Shown here: positions 6,526-13,597 of the stretch, one piece after another
Position numbering within the stretch: the first letter of the stretch is position 1
Layout: each line of letters opens with the position of its first letter
From: an uncultured Prevotella sp.
Lineage (GTDB): Bacteria; Bacteroidota; Bacteroidia; Bacteroidales; Bacteroidaceae
NCBI GenBank assembly: GCA_900770515.1
Contig: CAAHDP010000025.1
Coordinates: 1 to 17,951, forward strand
Reading direction: 5' to 3'
Length of the DNA stretch: 17,951 bases
Notes under the pieces: generated by a model
The model's database searches: none
Told to the model about the DNA's origin: nothing
Seen by the model: only the letters and a program-made list of their open reading frames with translations
Translations under genes and position numbers: made by a program

Positions 6526-7512
6526 ATGATTAATAGGGATTTGATAAGACGTAAGATTGTGCAGTTAACCTACGCATACTATCAAAACAGCAATCACAAC
6601 ATGGATAATGCTGAGAAGGAGTTGATGTTCAGTCTCTCCAAGTCGTACGATCTGTACAACTACATGTTGCAGCTCATCGTTGCTATTACCGGTGAAGCCC
6701 GTAAGCGTTACGATGTTGAGGTGGTTCGTGCGCAGCGTGAGGGCCTTCAGGAGCCTTCTGCTCGTTTGGCGTTCAATAAATTTGCTGTACAGTTGGAGGA
6801 GAATAAGATGTTGCTCGACTGGATTGATGTGAAGCATTCCAATTGGGATGAGGACATCGAGATGGTTCGTAGCTTGTACAATACAATAGTTTCTAGCGAT
6901 CTCTATGCCGATTATCTCAGCGGTGCTTTCGATGCTGAACTCACTGATATGGATGAGTACGATCGTGACCGTGAATGGTGGCGCCGTGTCTACAAGAAGT
7001 TCATCCAAAACAATGACGATATCGATGCCTTCCTGGAGGAGAAAAGCTTGTACTGGAATGATGACAAGGATATCGTTGATACCTTCGTGTTGAAGACTAT
7101 CAAGCGTTTTGACAAGGCTAACAAGAACAAGCAGGAACTCCTGCCTGAATACAAGGATATGGAGGATAGAGACTTTGCAAGAAAGCTCTTCCGTGCTACC
7201 ATCCTCAATGCCGATTCTTACCAGCACTATATGAGCACAGCTTCACGCAACTGGGATTTCTCGCGCCTGGCTTACATGGACGTGGTTATCATGCAGATTG
7301 CCATCGCTGAGCTGACTACCTTCCCAGGTATTCCTGCCACTGTTACCATCAACGAATATGTGGAGATGGCTAAGGTTTACAGTACTCCTCGAAGTGGCGG
7401 TTATGTGAACGGTATGCTGGATAATATCGCACGTTATCTCAACGAGCAGGGCATTATCGCTAAAGAATTGCCTGAGCGTAAGTTTAAGCACAGAGATCAT
7501 CACGAGAGATAA
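6526..7512 (+). CDS. nusB: Transcription antitermination factor NusB (long Bacteroidetes form)
   Basis: 328 aa, more than twice the length of E. coli NusB (about 140 aa). The recognisable NusB fold is at the C-terminus (about 213-308): DRDFARKLFRATILNADSYQ, WDFSRLAYMDVVIMQIAIAEL, the diagnostic TVTINEYVEMAKVYSTPRSGGYVNGMLDNI, ending in IARYL. The first roughly 200 residues are helical and acidic, including the motif RRKIVQLTYAYYQ at 8-20, and look like a degenerate NusB-like half; this two-part build is usual in Bacteroidetes. NusB binds boxA RNA with S10 (NusE) for antitermination of rRNA operons. It is the first gene of an operon with yajC 48 bases downstream, and its own promoter is visible. 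The tail KFKHRDHHER is basic. Confidence 0.93.
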   Translation: MINRDLIRRKIVQLTYAYYQNSNHNMDNAEKELMFSLSKSYDLYNYMLQLIVAITGEARKRYDVEVVRAQREGLQEPSARLAFNKFAVQLEENKMLLDWIDVKHSNWDEDIEMVRSLYNTIVSSDLYADYLSGAFDAELTDMDEYDRDREWWRRVYKKFIQNNDDIDAFLEEKSLYWNDDKDIVDTFVLKTIKRFDKANKNKQELLPEYKDMEDRDFARKLFRATILNADSYQHYMSTASRNWDFSRLAYMDVVIMQIAIAELTTFPGIPATVTINEYVEMAKVYSTPRSGGYVNGMLDNIARYLNEQGIIAKELPERKFKHRDHHER

Positions 7513-7560
7513 TTCTCTTGATAGAATAATGAAATTATTAATTTAAAAGAAATACATAAT

Positions 7561-7875
7561 ATGACAAATTTAGTATTACAGGCACAGCAGGGGGGAAGCA
7601 GCATGACCTTCCTCATTATGATGGTGGCTATCTTCGTTATCATGTGGTTTTTCATGATTCGTCCTCAGCAGAAAAAGCAGAAGGAAATCCGTAAGTTCCA
7701 GAATTCTCTTCAGGAGGGTTCTAAGGTTGTTACTGGTGGCGGCGTCTATGGTACCGTAAAGCGTGTGAATGTAGAGGCTAACACGATTGATGTTGAGATA
7801 GCTCGTGGCGTGGTAATCACTGTGGCTAAGGGCTACGTGTTTGCTGATGCTACCAGTCAGACTCCTAATGCATAG
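7561..7875 (+). CDS. yajC: Preprotein translocase subunit YajC
   Basis: 104 aa. A short N-terminal segment outside the membrane is followed by one transmembrane helix (about 15-35, MTFLIMMVAIFVIMWFFMI) and the family motif RPQQKKQKE. The cytoplasmic domain that follows carries LQEGSKVVTGGGVYGTVKRV. YajC is an accessory part of the SecDF complex at the inner membrane. The gene's stop overlaps the start of the ybbR-like gene by 8 bases, implying translational coupling. The order nusB-yajC-ybbR-coaE is a familiar Bacteroidetes arrangement. Confidence 0.95.
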   Translation: MTNLVLQAQQGGSSMTFLIMMVAIFVIMWFFMIRPQQKKQKEIRKFQNSLQEGSKVVTGGGVYGTVKRVNVEANTIDVEIARGVVITVAKGYVFADATSQTPNA

Positions 7876-8848
7876 TATCAAGAACATATTGCATGCTGTC
7901 AGAAACTTCCTGTTCAGTGGTCTGAATAAGGAGTTTCTGATTTTTTTGTTCTTTCTCGCGCTCAGTGGCGGCTTCTGGTTGATGATGTCGCTCAACGAGA
8001 CGATGGAGAGGGAATTTGCTATTCCGGTTCAGTTGGTCGGAACGCCAAGGAATGCCGTTATTACCGGGAATTTGCCTGATACGGTCAAGGTAACCGTAAG
8101 GGATAAGGGCTTTACGCTGGCTACTTATGCCTATGGACGAAAGTTCCGGCCGCTCACCTTCAAGTTCGCTTCTTATGCGGATGATGATACGGGTGCTGGA
8201 ATCATACCTCAGGCTGATGTACAGAAACAGGTGGTGGCACAATTGTATGGTTCCAGTAAGCTGTTGGCTGTCAAGCCGGGAAAATTTGATTTCTACTTTA
8301 CTTATGGGGCTTCCAAGAAGGTGCCTGTGGTGTTCAAAGGTAGAATTACAACCAGCCGACGCTATTATCTGGCGCATACGGAGTTTATGCCAGCGATGGT
8401 TACGGTATATGCCAACAAGCGACAGCTCGACCAGTTGGAATCTGTTGAGATTGTTCCATTCAATCAGCGTAATCTGCAGGACACCATTCAACAGGATGTG
8501 GCAATCAAGCAGATACGTGGCGTGAAGATTGTGCCTAACCGGGTAAGACTTTCGGTATATCCGGATATCCTGACAGAGGAATCGGTAGAGGTTCCTGTTA
8601 CGGCAGTCAATATGCCTGACAACATGGTGCTCCGTACTTTTCCTTCAAGGGTAGCTGTTAAATTCACCGTGGGAGCCAGCCTCTTCCGTACCATTACTCC
8701 TGAACAGTTCAAGGTGGTAGTGGATTACAATGAATTGGCTAAAAATCCGTCGGACAAGTGTACCTTGCAGCTTAGAAGCGTACCCCGTTCTGTAAGTAAG
8801 GCTCATCTGGATAATGAAACTGTTGATTATCTTCTTGAACAACAGTGA
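7868..8848 (+). CDS. YbbR-like (CdaR-like) membrane-anchored protein
   Basis: 326 aa from the ATG at 7868, which overlaps the end of yajC by 8 bases. The open frame runs nine codons further upstream, but that part lies within yajC and the chosen start gives a normal N-terminus: a basic stretch, then one transmembrane helix at about 22-40 (FLIFLFFLALSGGFWLMMSL). The remainder is a series of beta-rich YbbR repeats (for example FAIPVQLVGTPRNAVITGNLPDTVKVTVRDKG and VEVPVTAVNMPDNMVLRTFPSRVAVKFTV) that should face the periplasm. In Firmicutes, YbbR/CdaR modulates the diadenylate cyclase CdaA; whether that link holds here cannot be seen, as no cyclase gene is adjacent. It is translationally coupled to yajC and followed by coaE after 47 AT-rich bases. 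Confidence 0.87.
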   Translation: MHSIKNILHAVRNFLFSGLNKEFLIFLFFLALSGGFWLMMSLNETMEREFAIPVQLVGTPRNAVITGNLPDTVKVTVRDKGFTLATYAYGRKFRPLTFKFASYADDDTGAGIIPQADVQKQVVAQLYGSSKLLAVKPGKFDFYFTYGASKKVPVVFKGRITTSRRYYLAHTEFMPAMVTVYANKRQLDQLESVEIVPFNQRNLQDTIQQDVAIKQIRGVKIVPNRVRLSVYPDILTEESVEVPVTAVNMPDNMVLRTFPSRVAVKFTVGASLFRTITPEQFKVVVDYNELAKNPSDKCTLQLRSVPRSVSKAHLDNETVDYLLEQQ

Positions 8849-8895
8849 TAATTAATAATTTTTAATTTACAATTAATAATTTATAATTCATTGTG
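8849..8895. other. AT-rich spacer with a 12-bp direct repeat
   Basis: AATTAATAATTT occurs at 8850-8861 and again at 8871-8882, between the YbbR-like gene and coaE. Similar AT-rich spacers lie at 4970-5006, 14846-14959 and 17038-17070. There is no gene and no clear promoter in it. Confidence 0.6.
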
Positions 8896-9459
8896 ATGAA
8901 GATAGCTATAACGGGGGGCATTGGTAGCGGAAAGAGCTATGTATGTCGCATTTTGGAAAAACAGGGTATCAAGGTTTATGACTGTGATGCTGAGGCTAAG
9001 CGACTGATGAGCTCTGATGCAGATCTTCAGGCTGGCTTGAAACGGCTAGTCGGTGATGAGGTATATAATGCGGAAGGAATCCTGCAGAAACCTGTACTTG
9101 CCCAGTTCCTGCTGGCAAGCAAGGCAAACAAGCAGGCGGTCAATGATGTGGTGCATCCTGCCGTGGCAAGAGATTTCGAGCAGAGCGATTATCAATGGAT
9201 GGAGAGTGCCATTCTCTTTGACAGTGGTTTTGACCGTCGCACTCATCTTGATTTTGTAGTTTGCGTTACAGCTCCAGTCTCTGTCCGTCTGCAGCGCATC
9301 ATGAAGCGTGATCATATCTCAGAGCAGAAGGCTCAGGCATGGATTGACGCCGTGATGCCGCAGGAAGAACTCGCAGCCCGTTCTGATTTTGAGATCGTGA
9401 ATGATGGAGTGAGGGATGTGGAAGAGCAGGTTCAGCAATTGCTCAGGCGATTGCTTTAG
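8896..9459 (+). CDS. coaE: Dephospho-CoA kinase
   Basis: 187 aa. It catalyses ATP-dependent phosphorylation of the 3'-hydroxyl of dephospho-CoA, the last step of coenzyme A synthesis. The P-loop GGIGSGKS is at 7-14, and the CoaE-specific DCDAEAKRL follows at about 29-37. The lid/CoA region includes VVHPAVARDFE and a C-terminal RIMKRDHISEQKAQAWID segment typical of the family. A GTG codon directly before the ATG (8893) also lies in frame; the ATG at 8896 gives MKIAITGGIGSGKS, the usual N-terminus. The gene is the fourth of the nusB operon. Neighbouring acyl-CoA synthetase genes would use its product, but they are on the opposite strand beyond a terminator. Confidence 0.96.
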   Translation: MKIAITGGIGSGKSYVCRILEKQGIKVYDCDAEAKRLMSSDADLQAGLKRLVGDEVYNAEGILQKPVLAQFLLASKANKQAVNDVVHPAVARDFEQSDYQWMESAILFDSGFDRRTHLDFVVCVTAPVSVRLQRIMKRDHISEQKAQAWIDAVMPQEELAARSDFEIVNDGVRDVEEQVQQLLRRLL

Positions 9460-9510
9460 AGAGATAATTAAAATAATAATATAAAAGGATAAATAATTGA
9501 ATTAAAAACA

Positions 9511-9954
9511 ATGGAAACAATTCTTTCAATTGCAGGCAAGCCAGGCCTTTACAAACTGGTATCTAGAGGTAATAGAAATTTGATCGTTGAAATGCTCGAC
9601 GAGTCACATAAGCGTGTGCCAGCTTTCGCTACAGACCGTGTAACAAGTCTTGGTGATATCGCTATGTATACTGATGCTGATGAGGTACCACTGTGGGAAG
9701 TTCTCGACAGTGTAAGCAAGAAGGAAGAGGGTAAGGTTAGTGCTTTCAACTACAAGAAGGCTTCTGCTGATGAGTTGCACAGCTATTTTGCTGAAGTTCT
9801 TCCTAACTATGACCGTGACCGTGTACACGATAGCGACATCAAGAAGTTGCTCCAGTGGTACAACATCATGGCTAAGTACGGTATCACCGACTTCAAGGCT
9901 ACTCTCTCTCCTACAGAGGGTGAGAATGTAGATGATCGTGCTGAGCAGGAGTAA
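9511..9954 (+). CDS. DUF5606 domain-containing protein
   Basis: 147 aa with the Bacteroidetes-specific DUF5606 start METILSIAGKPGLYKLVSRG and internal segments FATDRVTSLGDIAMYTD, VPLWEVLDSV and DIKKLLQWYNIMAKYG. It has no signal peptide or transmembrane segment, so it is probably cytoplasmic. The N-terminal half is predicted to be a small beta-barrel-like fold that might bind nucleic acid, but that is a guess from its composition. The C-terminal end is acidic. It is the last gene of the nusB-yajC-ybbR-coaE operon, 51 bases after coaE, and is followed by a strong terminator. The function of the family is unknown. Confidence 0.88.
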   Translation: METILSIAGKPGLYKLVSRGNRNLIVEMLDESHKRVPAFATDRVTSLGDIAMYTDADEVPLWEVLDSVSKKEEGKVSAFNYKKASADELHSYFAEVLPNYDRDRVHDSDIKKLLQWYNIMAKYGITDFKATLSPTEGENVDDRAEQE

Positions 9955-10002
9955 TTTCCCAAGGCGCTGATAGATAGAATATCATCAACATTGACATAAA
10001 AC

Positions 10003-10044
10003 AAAAAAAGTGAGCTTCTTCTGCAGAAGATAGCTCACTTTTTT
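10003..10044. terminator. Bidirectional terminator after the nusB operon
   Basis: AAGTGAGCT and AGCTCACTT pair around an inner TCTTC/GAAGA stem, with seven A on the left and a run of six T on the right. It lies between convergent operons and works for both directions. Confidence 0.9.
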
Positions 10045-10064
10045 CATATCTGAACGAAATAAGT

Positions 10065-11732
10065 TTAATCATTGATTGTATAAAGGAATCGCTTGATACT
10101 CTTCTTAGGAGTCTTCTCGAATTCCTCTTCGTGGATTCTGATTTCTGATACTTTGCTGTAGGCAGGTATCATGGAATTGAGTTCCTGGCGGTTCTGCTCC
10201 ATGATGTCGGCAAGTTCGTTGTTGCCGAGGTTGAGAGTCTGAGCCTCGTCATAATCCGGGTGAACCAGTGCGATGAGCTTATCACCCTTCTGTACCACTA
10301 CGCTTTCAGCCACAAGAGCCAGGGAATTGAGCTTGTCTTCAATTTCCTCAGGATAGATATTCTGTCCGCTTGCACCTAGGAGCATGTTCTTGCTGCGTCC
10401 CTTGATGAATACGTTGCCGTCGCCATCCATGGTTCCGAGGTCACCGGTATGATACCATCCGTTCTCATCGATGGTCTGCTTGGTTGCTTCCTCGTTCTTA
10501 TAATAGCCCAACATCACGTTAGGACCCTTAGCCAGAATCTCTCCTGGTACATTCTCTGGATCTGGACTGTCGATGCGGACCATCATGTGGAGAGCCGCCT
10601 TACCGCATGAACCCGGTACGAAGTTCTTGTAATCCTCGTAACAGATGATAGGTGCACACTCTGTGGCACCATATCCTACGGTATATCTGAAACCTACACC
10701 ATGGAGGAAGTTTTCTACTTCCTGGTTGAAGGCTGCACCACCTATAATCACCTCATAGAAATTTCCACCGAAGGCATTGCTTACCTGGTCGCAGATCTTC
10801 TCCTTTACCTTCTTGCTGATGACAGGCATGTGAAGGAGCATACGCATGCGGTTGTTCTGTATCTTAGGGAACACCTTCTTGCGGATAATCTTCTCGATAA
10901 CCAGTGGCACTGCAATGATGACTGCTGGTTTGATGCGTCCAAATGCCTCAGCGATGATGGCTGGGCTAGGGATACGGGTGAGATAGAAGATATGGCAACC
11001 CTTGATGAACTCGAAGATGAATTCGAACGCCATGCCATACATGTGGGCCATCGGTAAGATGCTGATGATAGAATCTCCCGGCTTGATTTTCTTACCCAAT
11101 ACATTCTCTGCGAAATCGGCATTGCCCCAAAGGGCACGATATGGAATCATCACACCCTTAGAGAAACCGGTGGTTCCGCTGGTATAGTTGATCATTGCCA
11201 GCTCCTCTGGATCCTGATCCTTGTAATAATTGACGTGATTCTTACGGAAGTACTTAGGGTACTTGATACCGAACATCTCATTGAGGTGTTCGCGGGCATA
11301 AGTCAACTTATCCGTACGAGATACAACAAGCGAATAATCTGGTATGTAGATGATGCCTTCGAGTCCTGGCATCTTGGTAGCATCTACCTGTGTAGCTACT
11401 ACATCGCCAACGAAGAGCAACTTGGCATCGCTGTGATTCACGATGTTGTGTATCTGGTCTGGCATGAACTCATGCAGGATAGGCACAGCAATGGCACCAT
11501 AGGTGAGGGTGGCGAGGAAAGCTACAGCCCAGTTGGCACTGTTGCGACCGCAAAGAGCAATCTTGTCGCCCTTTACCACGCCTGAATTCTCGAACATGAT
11601 GTGTAGTTTCTCTATTTTACGTGCTACATCATGGTACTGCAAGGTAGCTCCCTTGTAGTCGGTAAGAGCATCCATGTCCCAATGGTCTACGATACTCTTC
11701 TCAATAAGTGCATTAAAGCTTGGTATCTCCAT
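10065..11732 (-). CDS. AMP-dependent acyl-CoA synthetase/ligase, downstream paralog
   Basis: 555 aa from the ATG at 11732; seven upstream codons starting at a TTG are open but do not match the paralog. It belongs to the adenylate-forming enzymes (ANL superfamily), probably activating a fatty or other carboxylic acid as acyl-AMP and then acyl-CoA or acyl-ACP. Motifs: P-loop YTSGTTGFSKG (183-193), GYGATE (353-358), WYHTGD (426-431), and GRSKNM...GQNIYPEEIE (445-465). The C-terminal catalytic-lysine region reads TPKKSIKR (541-548), in which the position usually occupied by the lysine before Ile appears to be Ser. No signal peptide or transmembrane helix is seen, though hydrophobic stretches suggest membrane association. 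It lies 28 bases downstream of a paralog of identical length and is presumably co-transcribed with it. The acid substrate cannot be told from the sequence. Confidence 0.9.
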   Translation of the reverse strand: MEIPSFNALIEKSIVDHWDMDALTDYKGATLQYHDVARKIEKLHIMFENSGVVKGDKIALCGRNSANWAVAFLATLTYGAIAVPILHEFMPDQIHNIVNHSDAKLLFVGDVVATQVDATKMPGLEGIIYIPDYSLVVSRTDKLTYAREHLNEMFGIKYPKYFRKNHVNYYKDQDPEELAMINYTSGTTGFSKGVMIPYRALWGNADFAENVLGKKIKPGDSIISILPMAHMYGMAFEFIFEFIKGCHIFYLTRIPSPAIIAEAFGRIKPAVIIAVPLVIEKIIRKKVFPKIQNNRMRMLLHMPVISKKVKEKICDQVSNAFGGNFYEVIIGGAAFNQEVENFLHGVGFRYTVGYGATECAPIICYEDYKNFVPGSCGKAALHMMVRIDSPDPENVPGEILAKGPNVMLGYYKNEEATKQTIDENGWYHTGDLGTMDGDGNVFIKGRSKNMLLGASGQNIYPEEIEDKLNSLALVAESVVVQKGDKLIALVHPDYDEAQTLNLGNNELADIMEQNRQELNSMIPAYSKVSEIRIHEEEFEKTPKKSIKRFLYTIND

Positions 11733-11760
11733 ATTTATTGTGTTTTGATACAATTATCTA

Positions 11761-13428
11761 TTATATTACGTCTTGATACAAATATCTTTTAATTGATTTT
11801 TTGGCAGTCTTCTCGAATTCTGTGTCGTGCAACTGGATACGTGAGATATGGGCGAAGCTTGGCATCTGCTGGTTCAGTTCCTTTCGGTTCTCTTCCATAA
11901 TGTTAATCAGGTCTTCATCGGTGAATCCGAGATTGCTTACTTCCTCCATGTCCGGGTGAACCAGGGCTACGAGCTTGTCATTGCTTTGCAGTACGATGCT
12001 CTCGTTTACCATTGCCAGGGAATTGAGTTTGTCCTCTATTTCTTCCGGATAGATATTCTGACCGTTAGGACCGAGCAGCATGTTCTTGCTGCGCCCTCTA
12101 ACAAAGAAATGACCGTCTGCACTCATCGTTGCCAGGTCGCCTGTGTGGAACCAGCCGTCTTGGTCAAGAACCGCATCTGTTGCTTCCTGATTCTTATAGT
12201 ATCCCTTCATCACATTGATGCCCCTGCAAACCAGTTCTCCTGCTACATTCTCAGGATCATCGCTCAATACCTTTACCTCCATGTGCTTTACGGCAACACC
12301 GCAGCTGCCTGGTACGTAGTTGTCCTGATGGGCAAAGGTGATGAGCGGTGCTGTCTCTGTTGTGCCGTATCCCATAGCTATAGGGAATCCGATGCTGACA
12401 AAGAAGTTCTCTATCTCCTTATTGAGTGGTGCTCCCCCAACTACTACCTCGTATGGGCGCTCACCAAATTTACGCAGCACGAATTCGCGAACCTTCTCCT
12501 TGATGCGCTTGTTGATGACAGGCATATTCATCAGGAGTTTTGCGCGGTTGGTCTGGATATGTGGGAACACTTCCTTTCTTACTATCTTATCCACAACGAG
12601 AGGCACAGCGAAGATGATATCCGGCTTAATCTCTGTAAACGCTTCTGCGATGAGTGTTGGACTCGGCAGTCGGGTCAGGAAGAAGATATGGTTGCCCGCA
12701 ATGATATTGAAGATGAATTCTGTCATGAGACCATACATGTGAGCCATTGGAAGAGTAGAGAGAATCTTGCAATTCTTACCAATCTTAGGCTGTACTGAAT
12801 CGATGAGATAATCAAGATTACCCCAAAGTGCTCTATATGGCAGCATTACACCTTTTGAGAACCCTGTTGTTCCGCTGGTGTAATTAATCATCGCCAACTC
12901 TTCCGGGTCGTCAACGTGATATTTTACATGCTCTGCTCTGAAGTATTTCGGATACCTGTGTCCAAACATCTCGTTAAGGTGTTCACGGGCATAAGTCAGT
13001 TTTTCAGAGCGTGATATGACGAGTGAATTATCGGGTAGGTGGATGATTCCTTCCAAAGATGGCATTTCATCTGGAGTAATCTCTGTAGCTACCACGTCGC
13101 CTACGAATAGGAGCTTGCTCTCACTGTGATTCACGATATTGTGAATCTGTTCAGGCTTAAATTCGTTCTGTATAGGTACGACAATAGCTCCGTATGTGAT
13201 AATGGCCAAAAAGGCTACTGCCCACTGACTACTATTTCTACCACATACGGCTATCTTGTCACCCTTCTTAACATCGCTGTTCTCGAACAGGATGTGAAGT
13301 TTCTCAATCTTTCTTGCAACATCATGATACTGGAGTGTGGCTCCCTTGTAATCGGTAAGCGCATCCAGGTTCCAATTCTTGATGATGCTTCTCTCAATAT
13401 ACGAGTTAAAACTTGGTATTGAATCCAT
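11761..13428 (-). CDS. AMP-dependent acyl-CoA synthetase/ligase, upstream paralog
   Basis: 555 aa from the ATG at 13428. The open frame continues 16 codons to 13476, but that part includes the promoter -7 box, and MDSIPSFNSYIERSI aligns with the start of the paralog (MEIPSFNALIEKSI). Motifs: YTSGTTGFSKG (183-193), GYGTTE (353-358), WFHTGD (426-431), GRSKNM and GQNIYPEEIE (445-465), and C-terminal TAKKSIKR (541-548). The two proteins align along their whole length almost without gaps and look well over half identical by eye, with blocks such as DYKGATLQYHDVARKIEKLH fully shared. They differ in the region 205-260 and around 345-360, where acyl-pocket residues lie in this family, so they may prefer different acids. 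It is the first gene of a two-gene operon with a clear promoter. Confidence 0.9.
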   Translation of the reverse strand: MDSIPSFNSYIERSIIKNWNLDALTDYKGATLQYHDVARKIEKLHILFENSDVKKGDKIAVCGRNSSQWAVAFLAIITYGAIVVPIQNEFKPEQIHNIVNHSESKLLFVGDVVATEITPDEMPSLEGIIHLPDNSLVISRSEKLTYAREHLNEMFGHRYPKYFRAEHVKYHVDDPEELAMINYTSGTTGFSKGVMLPYRALWGNLDYLIDSVQPKIGKNCKILSTLPMAHMYGLMTEFIFNIIAGNHIFFLTRLPSPTLIAEAFTEIKPDIIFAVPLVVDKIVRKEVFPHIQTNRAKLLMNMPVINKRIKEKVREFVLRKFGERPYEVVVGGAPLNKEIENFFVSIGFPIAMGYGTTETAPLITFAHQDNYVPGSCGVAVKHMEVKVLSDDPENVAGELVCRGINVMKGYYKNQEATDAVLDQDGWFHTGDLATMSADGHFFVRGRSKNMLLGPNGQNIYPEEIEDKLNSLAMVNESIVLQSNDKLVALVHPDMEEVSNLGFTDEDLINIMEENRKELNQQMPSFAHISRIQLHDTEFEKTAKKSIKRYLYQDVI

Positions 13429-13438
13429 TGCACAATTT

Positions 13439-13524
13439 ACAAAATTTTGTGCAAAGATACTGAAAATACTGCACATCGCAAAAAAAAATGTGCATTATTT
13501 TCGTGCCGGAGGCAAAATAATGCA
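13439..13524. promoter_or_regulatory. Cluster of inverted repeats around the synthetase promoter (candidate operators)
   Basis: Three perfect inverted repeats overlap this promoter. ACAAAATTTTGT (13439-13450) covers the expected transcription start. TGCACAT-N11-ATGTGCA (13470-13476 and 13488-13494) spans the -33 box. TGCATTATTTT with its complement (13491-13501 and 13514-13524) encloses TGCCGGAGGCA just upstream. Their placement suits operator sites for one or more dimeric repressors; no regulator is encoded next to them. Confidence 0.5.
13452..13482 (-). promoter_or_regulatory. Promoter of the acyl-CoA synthetase pair
   Basis: On the minus strand, TTTG at 13482-13479 and TATCTTTG at 13459-13452 are 19 bp apart, matching the Bacteroidetes consensus. 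The predicted leader is only about 15-20 bases, which fixes the start at 13428. Confidence 0.75.
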
Positions 13525-13547
13525 AAAACTAGGTAAAATAGTGAAGT

Positions 13548-13593
13548 TTTTATCCCATTATTGCTATAAATAGACAGCAATAATGGGATAAAA
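13548..13593. terminator. Terminator after the permease gene
   Basis: A 17-bp near-perfect stem (TTATCCCATTATTGCT and its complement) with a 10-base loop and T-runs on both sides. It lies just downstream of the minus-strand permease stop and separates it from the acyl-CoA synthetase promoter. Confidence 0.85.
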
Positions 13594-13597
13594 TGAT

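Noticed and set aside
9046..9315. Possible antisense gene within coaE
   Set aside because: Lies entirely in coaE, has no start signals and no recognisable domain.
11848..12798. 316-codon open frame on the plus strand, antisense to the upstream synthetase
   Set aside because: It lies wholly inside a well-supported gene, its composition is that of a reverse shadow (rich in Cys, His, Tyr, Leu), and it has no promoter.
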